Positions 9,375 to 17,989 of a stretch of DNA of 64,000 bases are shown here, one piece after another. The DNA lies in the NCBI GenBank assembly GCA_030608075.1, contig JAUWIU010000002.1, forward strand, positions 1 through 64,000, in the 5' to 3' direction. The notes under the pieces were generated by a model, which was given only the letters and a program-made list of their open reading frames with translations, was not told the origin of the DNA and did no database searches. The DNA is from Phycisphaerae bacterium. Its GTDB lineage: Bacteria > Planctomycetota > Phycisphaerae > Sedimentisphaerales > Anaerobacaceae. Every line of letters begins with the position of its first letter. Position 1 is the stretch's first letter. Made by a program: the position numbers and the translations under genes.

Positions 9375-10181
9375 ATGATTCAGGTGCATCCCAGTGCGGT
9401 AGTTCACAAGGAGGCCCAACTGGCCGAAGGAGTGAGAATCGGTCCAAACTGCGTTATTGGAAGCGGTGTGCAAATTGGTGACGATACGGTGCTTGACGCT
9501 AACGTTGTAATCGGCAAGGACGTCGAGACTGGACGGAATAACCACTTTTTTGCCAATTGTGTGATTGGCGGCAGACCGCAAGTTGTGGCGCTGAGCGAGG
9601 ATAGCGAGGTCGGTGGGCTTATAATCGGCGATAATAATACCATTCGTGAGCAGGTAACAATCCATCCGAGTATATCGGTGGGCGGTTTTACGAAGATTGG
9701 CAGCGATAACCTAGTTATGGTTGGTGTCCACATCGGGCACGACTGCACAATTGCAGATAAGGTCGTGCTGAGTAACTATGTTCAGATAAGCGGGCACTGC
9801 AGGATTGAGACAGGTGTGTGGCTAAGCGGGGTGGTTCTGCTGCATCAGTTCGTAACGGTGGGTAAGTGGTGTTATGCGGCTGGGCTTGCCGGGATTAATC
9901 ATGACGTTCCGCCGTTTCTTATTGTGAGCGGTCATTATCCTCCGCGTGTTCGTGGAGTTAATGAACGAGGGATGGCTCGCGCCGGACTGAGCGAGCAGCA
10001 GCAGGAGCGAATATCGGAGGCATACAAGCGGCTTTACCGCCGTGGCGGAGCACTACTGGAAAATGCAAAGGCGCTTGCCGAGGAAGACGGTCTTGATGAA
10101 AACGTTCGGGCGATGGTTGACGTGATAATCAGAAGCAGCGAGCATCGGTTTGGTCGATACCTTGAGAATTTCAGAGAATAA
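9375..10181 (+). CDS. lpxA: UDP-N-acetylglucosamine acyltransferase LpxA
   Basis: First step of lipid A synthesis: transfer of a 3-hydroxyacyl chain from ACP to the 3-position of UDP-GlcNAc (or to a 3-amino group if the donor is UDP-GlcNAc3N). The product is 268 residues, the usual length. It starts IQVHPSAVV, followed by a left-handed beta-helix of hexapeptide repeats. The VGVHIGHDC region carries the conserved catalytic-histidine context, and a helical C-terminal domain has AYKRLYR. The gene follows lpxC/fabZ after an 80-base gap and precedes a GnnA-like dehydrogenase. No lpxB follows, unlike the proteobacterial order, so lipid A disaccharide synthase must be encoded outside the window. Confidence 0.93.
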   Translation: MIQVHPSAVVHKEAQLAEGVRIGPNCVIGSGVQIGDDTVLDANVVIGKDVETGRNNHFFANCVIGGRPQVVALSEDSEVGGLIIGDNNTIREQVTIHPSISVGGFTKIGSDNLVMVGVHIGHDCTIADKVVLSNYVQISGHCRIETGVWLSGVVLLHQFVTVGKWCYAAGLAGINHDVPPFLIVSGHYPPRVRGVNERGMARAGLSEQQQERISEAYKRLYRRGGALLENAKALAEEDGLDENVRAMVDVIIRSSEHRFGRYLENFRE

Positions 10182-10254
10182 GAAAAGGCACAAGCTCACA
10201 GAGGATGTAATAATCGGCTGAGACTTTGCTTTTGGATTTATTGAGAGGAATTTT

Positions 10255-11259
10255 ATGGATAGAATGCGGACGGCGGTTGTCGGGGTTGGCAAGATGGGAG
10301 CGGTGCACGCAAAGGTCTATTCGCAACTGCCGCAAAGCGATTTAGTTGCGGTGGTTGACGTTGACGCCGAGAAGTCCGAGAGAGTTGCCAGGAAATATAA
10401 GTGCTCGGCGTTTACGGATTGCAGGGACATCCTGGGCAAGGTCGACGCGGTGACGATAGCGACGCCGACAGTGAATCATCTGGAATCTGCGGAATTGTTT
10501 ATCAGCAATGAAATTCCGGTGATGATAGAAAAGCCACTGGCGGTGGACGTTAAAGAAAGCAGAGAGATTGTGGAGCTTGCCAGGAAGTATGATACGGTTG
10601 TAGCGGTGGGGCATTCCGAGCGGTGTAATCCGGTTGTGCAGGCGGTGAAGAGACTGGATATCGAGCCGAAGTTTATTCAGGCCAATCGCATCAGTCCGTA
10701 CCCGTTTCGCTCGACCGATATTGGGGTGGTGCTTGATGTGATGATTCACGATATAGATATTGTGCTGTCTTTGGCGGCAAGCAAGGTTACCAAGGTGGAT
10801 GCGGTTGGGGTTAGCGTGATTGATGAGAAAGAAGATATATGCAACGCACGGATATTTTTTGAGAACGGGTGCATTGCGAATATCACCGCCTCGAGACTGG
10901 CGCTAAAAACCGAAAGGAAGGTGCGCCTTTTCAGTCGACAGGCGTATTTGAGCGTGGATTATCTGAAGAAGAAGGGGACGATTATCAAGGCCGAGGCAAA
11001 TAGTAACGTTGTCGAGAAGATTAGAGAACTGAAGAAGGAGGGCAAGTTTGGCCTTTTGAAAGTAAACTGGCCGGATTTACTGCACATCGAGGAGCTTGAA
11101 ATAGATGATAAGGAGCCGTTGCGTCTTGAGCAGGAGGCGTTTCTGCAGGCGATTTCGGACAGGACATTCAAGCCGGAGGTAAGCGCCGAGGAAGGCCTGG
11201 CGGCGATGGAGTGTGCAGAATTGATTTTAGAATCGGTCAAGCAACATTCCTGGGATTAA
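10255..11259 (+). CDS. Gfo/Idh/MocA-family oxidoreductase, possible UDP-GlcNAc 3-dehydrogenase (GnnA-like)
   Basis: The product is 334 residues. It has an N-terminal NAD-binding Rossmann fold starting TAVVGVGKMGAVHAK, the family lysine in EKPLA (about residues 90-94) and the second active-site segment DVMIHDIDI. The fold assignment is safe. The substrate is inferred only from context: it directly follows lpxA. In Acidithiobacillus and Leptospira, the related enzyme GnnA oxidises UDP-GlcNAc at C3, so that GnnB can aminate it for lipid A with four amide-linked chains. No GnnB aminotransferase lies next to it, which weakens the case. Alternatives are other sugar-nucleotide dehydrogenases. GAGGAA upstream supports the ATG at 10255. 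Confidence 0.8.
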   Translation: MDRMRTAVVGVGKMGAVHAKVYSQLPQSDLVAVVDVDAEKSERVARKYKCSAFTDCRDILGKVDAVTIATPTVNHLESAELFISNEIPVMIEKPLAVDVKESREIVELARKYDTVVAVGHSERCNPVVQAVKRLDIEPKFIQANRISPYPFRSTDIGVVLDVMIHDIDIVLSLAASKVTKVDAVGVSVIDEKEDICNARIFFENGCIANITASRLALKTERKVRLFSRQAYLSVDYLKKKGTIIKAEANSNVVEKIRELKKEGKFGLLKVNWPDLLHIEELEIDDKEPLRLEQEAFLQAISDRTFKPEVSAEEGLAAMECAELILESVKQHSWD

Positions 11260-11302
11260 GTCGTTTTTGTGGCTGGCGGCTGCCGGAATCAGGCTGCGGT
11301 GG

Positions 11303-12163
11303 CTAAACGTTCAGTTTCAGTTTGCTGACCAGTTGGTGGGCAAGGCGGGTTGGTTCGGGCAGACGATACTTGGTTGTGCAGGCGAGGGTCATTTTAACGG
11401 CGTCTTTTAGTCGGCACCTGTTACCAACGGAAACGAAGACGGGCTTGACATTTGTGCGTGTTCTGACGACGGCGCCGATAGTTTCGTATTTCGTATCTCG
11501 TATTTCGTATTTCGTATGGAGGTCGGGCTTTTTGGTATCTTTCAACAGGGTATATGCACCTTTTTGCAGAGGCGGGTCTTTGAAGGTTCCGGTGAGTCTG
11601 CTTTTTGCGCAGCCTATGGTTGGTTTGTCGAAGAACAGGCCGAGATGGGCGGCCAGGCCGAGGCGGCGGGGATGCGCGATGCCCTGGCCGTCAATAATGA
11701 ACAGGTCAGGCTCGTTTTTAAGCCTTTCGACGGCGGCGATGCAGACGGGCGCCTCGCGGAAAGAAAGCAGGCCGGGTATGTAAGGGATGGTTACTTTGCG
11801 GACCGCGCTTTTTGTTTCGATGAGTTCAAAGTGGATTCCTGCTTTCGCAGGAATGACAGAGGAAGCAGGAATGACAGAGGGAGCCGGAATGACAGAGGGA
11901 GCCGGAGTAACAGAAAAACTTGGAGTGGCGGAGGAAGCAGCAGTGGCGGAGGAAGCAGCAGTGGCGGGTGCGTCCAGAATTTTCAGAACGATAGCGCAGG
12001 CGATGATGTTTTGGCTGTCTTTGGTGAAGGCGCAGTCGAGGCCGGCGATGAGTTTCGGCGGCTTTTTCAGGGGGGTAAATCGGACACGGCAGGCGAGGTG
12101 TTTTTGCAGGTCGACTGCCTGTGCGTAAGACAGATTCCACTTGTGTAACTTTTTTACTCGCAT
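11303..12163 (-). CDS. nfi: Endonuclease V with two repeat-derived insertions
   Basis: Endonuclease V nicks DNA (or RNA) one base 3' of deoxyinosine to start repair of deaminated adenine. The product is 286 residues against a usual 220-230. All core motifs are visible: AGLDCAF (first catalytic Asp), YIPGLLSFREAP (Glu), IDGQGIAHPRR (Asp), PTIGCAKSRL and the terminal YRLPEPTR. The extra length comes from two insertions: residues about 63-112, which translate an 18-bp tandem repeat ending in a palindromic repeat (read as VIPAKAGIH), and residues about 215-228, from a TTTCGTA-type repeat (KYEIRDTKYE). Both fall between conserved motifs, probably in surface loops, and both keep the frame. Whether the enzyme remains active is not known. 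Confidence 0.9.
   Translation of the reverse strand: MRVKKLHKWNLSYAQAVDLQKHLACRVRFTPLKKPPKLIAGLDCAFTKDSQNIIACAIVLKILDAPATAASSATAASSATPSFSVTPAPSVIPAPSVIPASSVIPAKAGIHFELIETKSAVRKVTIPYIPGLLSFREAPVCIAAVERLKNEPDLFIIDGQGIAHPRRLGLAAHLGLFFDKPTIGCAKSRLTGTFKDPPLQKGAYTLLKDTKKPDLHTKYEIRDTKYETIGAVVRTRTNVKPVFVSVGNRCRLKDAVKMTLACTTKYRLPEPTRLAHQLVSKLKLNV
11481..11519 (+). repeat. TTTCGTA-type short tandem repeat inside nfi
   Basis: The stretch repeats the heptamer-like unit TTTCGTA with one TCTCGTA variant, about five times. It translates on the minus strand as KYEIRDTKYE. It sits between the PTIGCAKSRL and KPVFVSVGN motifs of endonuclease V, where the E. coli enzyme has a variable loop, and it does not shift the frame. 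Confidence 0.75.
11831..11976 (+). repeat. Palindromic repeat plus 18-bp tandem repeat inside nfi
   Basis: A palindrome (GATTCCTGCTTTCGCAGGAA, 11834-11853) runs directly into an 18-bp tandem array starting at 11851. The units begin GAATGACAGAGGAAGCAG and drift to CAGTGGCGGAGGAAGCAG over about six to seven copies. An 18-bp period is a multiple of three, so copy-number change would add or remove six residues without breaking nfi. The unit itself is the right arm of the genome-wide 'GCGGGAATGACA' repeat followed by a short spacer, which suggests the array grew from one inserted repeat. Confidence 0.85.
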
Positions 12164-12168
12164 GATAA

Positions 12169-13506
12169 TTACAAGGGTAATTTGGCCAGTTTTTCTTCGA
12201 GGTCATTGGCAGGCGTAAAATACCAAGTTCTTCCACTTTTATTGCTTGTTAAAAGGCCACGGTTTTCCAAATCAAGCAAATCCAGTCGGCCCGTCTGATA
12301 AACGACGTTGTGGCTTATTTGATGCGATTTGATTGTGTACCTATGGTGGGGATGGCGCAGGGCGTGACTAATCAGGTCTCGCTGACGATGATTGAGTGCG
12401 GCGACACCACGCAGTTGACTTTCAATTGCCTGCAATCTCTTGGTTTTGCGTTTGATGTAACGATGCAGTTCTTTGATTGCCCGCTCTATTACTTCGAGGT
12501 GGTAGAGAACAAAGTATGTCAGGTCGTTATCGTCAGTTTCTGTATAAAGGAAAGCGCGGCCATATTTAGCCGGGTGACTATGAATAATCTGGGAAATAGA
12601 CACAAACTCAAATAGCCAGAAACCATTACGAAGCATCGACCAGTAAAATAACGCTCTGGCCGTTCTGCCGTTGCCATCAACAAAAGGGTGGTCGTAAGCA
12701 AGCCAGAAATGCAGAATTATGGAGCGGATTACCGGATGGATAAAATAATCAGGGCTGGCGCCATTGGCAAAGTCACACATGGCAGCCATTCTTTTTTCGA
12801 GTTGGTCTGCCGGCGGCGGTTCATGGAAAAGTTCATTGTACATATCCGCAACGACTATGCGTTCATCGGTTCTGCGGAATCGTCCAGCCGCTGTTGAGTC
12901 GTCTAAGGGCTTTTCCGTGATAAACCGGTGAATCTCAGACACCAATTCTTTAGAGAGAGATTTGTCCTTCATCTTACCGATGCTCTGCATAGTCTTGAAA
13001 TTGTTAAGAATCATTTGTTCGCTGCGGTCTTGTGGTGGACGGCCCGTTCGAATCATCTCTTTGGCAATTTTTCGTGTTGTTACTGCTCCCTCGAGTTGAC
13101 TGGAAGTTATCGCTTCCTGAATTAGTGACCGGATGTAGTACTGGTCTCTTGTGTCCGGATTTGCAATTTGGTCCGGCATAGCTATTGACCCACCGGCTCC
13201 TTGGTCAATTTTATGCAGCATTTCGGGGATGGGGTCCACAACGAGATGTCTGAATGGCTCCGCCTTCTTGTCACGCAGAGTGATTGGCTTGAAGAGATTG
13301 CGACGTTGAATTTTCAGTGCAAACCACCACTGTTCATGGGAGAATCCTTCAGGAGGTGGGCAATGGCGAAGTTTATCCCAATGGAGGTATTTTCCTTTGG
13401 CTGCAGGGGCGGAGGCCATTTGGAAGATTTTCCCCAGACGCTCGGCGTTCTTGGCGAAGCGTGCGAAAATTGTGTTGAAATCAGGAGGCGTTTTTGGTAT
13501 TCTCAT
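12169..13506 (-). CDS. Fic-domain protein with N-terminal inhibitory motif
   Basis: Fic enzymes attach AMP (or another nucleotide part) to hydroxyl groups of target proteins. The product is 445 residues. The catalytic motif HPFVDGNGR is at about 273-281, complete with the base histidine. An SSQLEG sequence at 135-140 fits the [S/T]xxxEG inhibitory helix placed N-terminal to the Fic core (class II), implying an auto-inhibited enzyme. The last 70 residues, beginning about YTIKSHQIS, look like a winged-helix DNA-binding domain, common in stand-alone Fic proteins. It sits 5 bases from nfi on the same strand. The AT-rich region upstream carries four TTAGTAT heptamers that could be its own operator. 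Targets are unknown. Confidence 0.9.
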   Translation of the reverse strand: MRIPKTPPDFNTIFARFAKNAERLGKIFQMASAPAAKGKYLHWDKLRHCPPPEGFSHEQWWFALKIQRRNLFKPITLRDKKAEPFRHLVVDPIPEMLHKIDQGAGGSIAMPDQIANPDTRDQYYIRSLIQEAITSSQLEGAVTTRKIAKEMIRTGRPPQDRSEQMILNNFKTMQSIGKMKDKSLSKELVSEIHRFITEKPLDDSTAAGRFRRTDERIVVADMYNELFHEPPPADQLEKRMAAMCDFANGASPDYFIHPVIRSIILHFWLAYDHPFVDGNGRTARALFYWSMLRNGFWLFEFVSISQIIHSHPAKYGRAFLYTETDDNDLTYFVLYHLEVIERAIKELHRYIKRKTKRLQAIESQLRGVAALNHRQRDLISHALRHPHHRYTIKSHQISHNVVYQTGRLDLLDLENRGLLTSNKSGRTWYFTPANDLEEKLAKLPL

Positions 13507-13541
13507 TGCCCTATCACCTTTGGCAAAAGGAACTTAAGCTT

Positions 13542-13628
13542 ATACTAATTATATACTGATTTGTTAAGATTTAGTATATACGGCACCAGCCGGTTTCCGT
13601 CAAATACTAAATTTAAATTTTTTAGTAT
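13542..13628. promoter_or_regulatory. Heptamer array upstream of fic (possible operator)
   Basis: Within an AT-rich island between the divergent fic and uvrA genes, the heptamer TTAGTAT occurs four times in alternating orientation: ATACTAA at 13542-13548, TTAGTAT at 13571-13577, ATACTAA at 13604-13610 and TTAGTAT at 13622-13628. Alternating inverted heptamers next to a gene for a protein with a winged-helix tail suggest an autoregulatory site. The rest of the roughly 340-base gap holds no gene. The same heptamer begins the MITE-like elements, so a decayed element is an alternative explanation. Confidence 0.35.
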
Positions 13629-13851
13629 CAAATTAGTAAAAGGCCTATGAGCGAAACCCTACGATAATGCCGCTTTTTTGCACTGGGGCCTCCTGATTCC
13701 TGGACAATTTTTGACGTCTTATTACTCGGTTTTGTGGCATTTTAGCTTATAAAGCATTTTGTGTTTTGTGCGACTTTGGTACAATCAAAAGTTTGGGTTA
13801 ATGCGGATTTTTTCGCTGAGGGATAACCGAGCGTGGGAGCATAAGATTGAT

Positions 13852-16749
13852 ATGGCCAGAGGAGTGGAAAAAGTGATAAGGATAACGGGGGCGGCTGAGC
13901 ATAATCTGAAGAATATCAGCCTGAGTATTCCTCGTGACAAGCTGGTTGTGATTACGGGCATAAGCGGGTCGGGCAAAAGCTCGCTGGCATTCGATACGGT
14001 TTATGCCGAGGGCAGAAGGAAATATGTGGAGTCTCTGAGCTCGTACGCGCGGCAGTTTCTGGAGCAGATGCAGAAGCCGGCAGTTGCCGAGATTACGGGT
14101 CTGCCGCCCACCATTGCAATTGAGCAGCGAAGTGCAGGCGGTAATCCGCGTTCGACGGTGGCGACGACTACCGAGATATACGATTATTTCAGGCTGCTGT
14201 TTGCGCGTGTGGGCCAGCCGCACTGCTGGGTGTGCGGCAGAGAAATAAGCAGCCAGCACGCATCGCAGATAGTAGAGTCGATTATCACTCATCCGGAGGG
14301 CACAAGAGTTCAGATTTGTGCGCCGCTTGTTCGGGGTAAGAAAGGTGAACACAGGGATATATTTGCAACGATACAACGAGAAGGCTTTGTTCGGGTTCGT
14401 GTCGATGGTGACATTTACGATTTGAAGAACGTTCCGGTTTTGAACAAGAACAAAAAGCACAATATCGCGGCGGTTGTCGACAGGCTGATTATCAAGGACT
14501 CGGTGCGGATTCGGTTGGCTGACTCGGTGGAAACGGCGCTGAAACTGGCCGACGGCGTGCTGTTGGTGCTGGTGCAAAAGGCGGGGTCGGATAATAAAAG
14601 CAGCGGTGACGGCAAGTGGAAGGAAGTTATTTACAGCGAGAAGTTTGCCTGTCCAAGACATCCAAAGGCGTCTCTGGAGGAGCTGTCGCCGAGGCTTTTC
14701 AGCTTCAACAGTCCTTATGGAGCGTGCCGGAGCTGTGACGGCTTAGGGACGATTCTTGAATTTGACCTGGACCTGATTGTGCCTGACAAGAGTGTGTCGT
14801 TAGAAAACGGCGCTATCGATGCCTGGCGTAAAGGCGGCAAGCGGATGAATATTTTCTATAACCGGCTTGTAAAGAGATTCTGCAGGAACACAGGGGTCAG
14901 TAAATCGGTGCCGTTTGAGCGGATACCGGCGGAGATACGTGGGATTTTGATGTACGGGACGACGCCGGCCGACAGGCTCATATACGGGATATCTTTTGAA
15001 GGTGTTATTCCGAATCTTTCGCGTCGGTGGAAGAGCACGACCAGCGAATACGTCAAGGCAAGGCTTCACAGTTATCTTTCGGAGCAGGCCTGTCGGAGCT
15101 GCGGAGGCGCTCGGCTTCGGCCGGAAGCGGTGGCGGTTACGGTAGGGGACAAAAATATACATGAGTTAACTTCCCTGAGTATTGAGAATGCCCAGGGATT
15201 TTTCAAAAAACTGAAACTCGACAAAGAGAGGGCACAGATTGGCTCTGTGATAATAAAGGAAATAAAGTCGCGGCTGAAATTTATGGTTGATGTCGGGCTT
15301 GGGTACCTGACGCTTGACCGCAGGAGCAGCACGCTGTCGGCCGGTGAGGCCCAGCGGATTCGTCTTGCCACGCAGGTCGGCAGCGGGCTGGTGGGCGTGT
15401 GTTATGTTCTGGACGAGCCTACGATAGGTCTGCACAAACGCGACAACGACAGATTGCTGGGTATTCTGCAGCGGTTGAGCCGGCTGGGCAATACGGTAAT
15501 AGTCGTCGAGCACGATGAGGATATCATAAGAAGCGCCGACCACATAATCGACATTGGTCCCGCGGCAGGCGCCCAGGGCGGGGAGGTTGTTGTTGAGGGC
15601 AGTTGCGAGGAAGTGATGCGGTGCAGCAAGTCGCTGACGGGTGAGTACCTAAGCGGCAGGAAGAAAATAGCGATGCCGGTTCGCAGGCGGAAATACAGCC
15701 TGAGAAAATGTATTGAGGTCAAGGCGGCGGCGGAGAACAATCTTAAGAGTATCGATGTGAAGTTTCCGCTTGGCGTGTTTATCTGCGTGACGGGCGTTTC
15801 CGGGTCGGGCAAGAGCACGCTGGTTGACCAGATATTGCTAAGAGCGCTTAGGCGCCGTCTTTACGGCTCTCGTGAAAAGCCGGGTAAGCATAAGAACATC
15901 CTCGGGGTCTCGCAGATTGACAAGGTCATCGAGATAGACCAGTCGCCGATTGGAAAGACGCCGCGGAGCAACCCTGCGACGTATACCGGCGTATTCGATG
16001 AGATTAGAAAACTGTTTTCGATGACGCGCGAGGCGAAGATTCGCGGCTATAAGCCGGGCCGATTCAGCTTCAACGTCAAGGGCGGTCGGTGCGAAGCGTG
16101 CAGGGGACAGGGGACGAAAAAAATCGAGATGCACTTTTTGCCTGATGTCTACGTTACGTGCCAGAGCTGCAAGGGCAAAAGGTACAACCCTGAGACGCTG
16201 CAGATTACATACAAAGGGAAAAACATTGCAGATGTGCTGGATATGCGAATTGAGGAGGCGCTCGGTTTTTTTGCGAATTTTCGGACGATTATGCGTTTTC
16301 TTCGGACGCTGAGTGACGTTGGGCTCGGGTATATGACTCTCGGGCAGCCTTCGACGACACTTTCGGGAGGCGAGGCACAGCGTGTGAAACTTGCGTCTGA
16401 GCTGGGCAAGGCCGCTACCGGTCATACGATGTATCTTCTTGATGAGCCGACGACGGGGCTGCACTTTGCGGATATTCAAAACCTTTTGAATGTCCTTCAG
16501 AGGTTGTGTGATATGGGCAACACCGTTGTGGTAATCGAGCACAATCTTGATGTCGTTAAGATGGCGGATTACATTATAGACCTCGGCCCGCAGGGCGGCG
16601 ACGCAGGCGGTAAGGTGGTCGTTGCGGGCGAGCCGGAAGAAATCATAAAAAATAGAAGAAGCTATACGGCAAAATATCTGAAATCGAAACTGCAGAGCGA
16701 CCAGAAGCCGAAAACCGTGAAACGGCGGCGAAAAGCTGCAACGCGGTGA
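13852..16749 (+). CDS. uvrA: Excinuclease ABC subunit A
   Basis: DNA damage recognition ATPase of nucleotide excision repair, working with UvrB and UvrC. The product is about 966 residues from ATG 13852. It has two ABC ATPase halves, with Walker A GISGSGKSS near the start and GVSGSGKST near residue 640, and signatures LSAGEAQRI and LSGGEAQRV. Zinc modules are visible as CRSCDG, CRSCGG, CEACRGQG and CQSCKG. The first zinc module begins CPRH rather than the usual CPxC, so a histidine may replace one ligand. An in-frame ATG at 13801 would add 17 residues. The later start matches the typical family beginning (IRITGAAEHNLKN). Genes on either side are unrelated. Confidence 0.95.
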   Translation: MARGVEKVIRITGAAEHNLKNISLSIPRDKLVVITGISGSGKSSLAFDTVYAEGRRKYVESLSSYARQFLEQMQKPAVAEITGLPPTIAIEQRSAGGNPRSTVATTTEIYDYFRLLFARVGQPHCWVCGREISSQHASQIVESIITHPEGTRVQICAPLVRGKKGEHRDIFATIQREGFVRVRVDGDIYDLKNVPVLNKNKKHNIAAVVDRLIIKDSVRIRLADSVETALKLADGVLLVLVQKAGSDNKSSGDGKWKEVIYSEKFACPRHPKASLEELSPRLFSFNSPYGACRSCDGLGTILEFDLDLIVPDKSVSLENGAIDAWRKGGKRMNIFYNRLVKRFCRNTGVSKSVPFERIPAEIRGILMYGTTPADRLIYGISFEGVIPNLSRRWKSTTSEYVKARLHSYLSEQACRSCGGARLRPEAVAVTVGDKNIHELTSLSIENAQGFFKKLKLDKERAQIGSVIIKEIKSRLKFMVDVGLGYLTLDRRSSTLSAGEAQRIRLATQVGSGLVGVCYVLDEPTIGLHKRDNDRLLGILQRLSRLGNTVIVVEHDEDIIRSADHIIDIGPAAGAQGGEVVVEGSCEEVMRCSKSLTGEYLSGRKKIAMPVRRRKYSLRKCIEVKAAAENNLKSIDVKFPLGVFICVTGVSGSGKSTLVDQILLRALRRRLYGSREKPGKHKNILGVSQIDKVIEIDQSPIGKTPRSNPATYTGVFDEIRKLFSMTREAKIRGYKPGRFSFNVKGGRCEACRGQGTKKIEMHFLPDVYVTCQSCKGKRYNPETLQITYKGKNIADVLDMRIEEALGFFANFRTIMRFLRTLSDVGLGYMTLGQPSTTLSGGEAQRVKLASELGKAATGHTMYLLDEPTTGLHFADIQNLLNVLQRLCDMGNTVVVIEHNLDVVKMADYIIDLGPQGGDAGGKVVVAGEPEEIIKNRRSYTAKYLKSKLQSDQKPKTVKRRRKAATR

Positions 16750-16799
16750 CTGTGGTTTTTGGCTCTTGATTGGCGGCTTGTGATAATTTTGGAGCTTTT

Positions 16800-17861
16800 A
16801 TGGTTGTTCGGGCACTTAGGTGGGTCGGTGCCGTTGACGGCTTTCTGGAGCTTATAGACCAGAGGCGGCTTCCGGGTGCGCTTGTAAAGCTCAGGTGCAC
16901 GGAGATTGAGCAGGTTTATGAAGCGATAAAGACCCTGGCGGTGAGAGGTGCTCCGGCTATCGGGGTGGCGGCGGGGTACGGGGTTGTTCTGGGTATGCAA
17001 AGCTGCGCTGATGATAAGAATTCGGGGCAGGGCTTAGCGTGCCTGGCAAAATCGTGTGATTACCTGGCGTCGGCGCGTCCGACGGCGGTGAATCTGTTCT
17101 GGGCGCTGGAGAGGGTAAGGAAAAAGGGTGACGAGTTTGTGGCGGGCCGAACGGGCGCGGACGTGCGGTCGCTTCGAGAAGCTATCCTGGCTGAAGCAAA
17201 CGCTATCTGCCGGGAGGATATCGATATGTGCAGGCGGATTGGCGAGAACGGCGAAAGGTTCATAAAAGACGGTAGCGGCATTTTGACGCACTGCAATGCA
17301 GGGGCGCTGGCGACGGCGGGCCAGGGGACGGCTTTGTCGGTACTGTTCGAGGCTCAAAAAAGGGGCAGGAAGTTTAAGGTCTATGCTGACGAGACGCGGC
17401 CTTTATTGCAGGGCGCGCGGCTGACGGCGTGGGAACTCCAGCAGGCGGGAATTGACGTTACCGTGATTTGCGACAATATGGCAGGATGGCTGATGAAGCA
17501 GGGGCGCATCAGCGCGGTGATAACCGGGGCGGACCGGATTGCGGCCAACGGTGACACTGCAAACAAGGTCGGCACTTACAGCCTGAGTATTTTAGCCAGA
17601 GAACACGATATACCTTTTTACGTTGCTGCGCCGTCAAGCACGTTCGATTTGGGCATACAGGGCGGGGCTGAAATAGTGATTGAGGAAAGGCCGGCAGATG
17701 AGGTGAGGTCTTTCGGGGAAAGCAAGGTCGCTCCTGACGGGGTCGGTGTTTACAATCCGGCTTTTGACGTTACGGAAGCTGGGGATATTGCGGCTATTAT
17801 TACTGACAGGGGCGTGATAGAAAAGCCCGACACGGCAAAAATCGCCGAGCATTTGAGATAA
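16800..17861 (+). CDS. mtnA: S-methyl-5-thioribose-1-phosphate isomerase
   Basis: Methionine salvage enzyme that converts 5-methylthioribose-1-phosphate into 5-methylthioribulose-1-phosphate. The product is 353 residues, normal for the family. Motifs are RGAPAIG (about residue 50), HCNAGALATAGQGT with the catalytic cysteine, DETRPLLQGARLTAWEL, and GADRIAANGDTANKVGTY with the catalytic aspartate. The protein is related to eIF2B subunits, but this motif set marks the isomerase. GGAG is only five bases ahead of the ATG. No other salvage gene is adjacent. It follows uvrA by 50 bases on the same strand. Confidence 0.94.
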   Translation: MVVRALRWVGAVDGFLELIDQRRLPGALVKLRCTEIEQVYEAIKTLAVRGAPAIGVAAGYGVVLGMQSCADDKNSGQGLACLAKSCDYLASARPTAVNLFWALERVRKKGDEFVAGRTGADVRSLREAILAEANAICREDIDMCRRIGENGERFIKDGSGILTHCNAGALATAGQGTALSVLFEAQKRGRKFKVYADETRPLLQGARLTAWELQQAGIDVTVICDNMAGWLMKQGRISAVITGADRIAANGDTANKVGTYSLSILAREHDIPFYVAAPSSTFDLGIQGGAEIVIEERPADEVRSFGESKVAPDGVGVYNPAFDVTEAGDIAAIITDRGVIEKPDTAKIAEHLR

Positions 17862-17989
17862 TCAGTTTTTTGCAAAATCGGAAAGACCGGGTAATTTGTG
17901 TAACAGATTTTGCTGCCTGACGTCTTAAAAAGCAGAAGGAGCATCCGGAGCGGCGGGATATGCGCTGGGTTTTCTTGAAAGGGGCGAAA

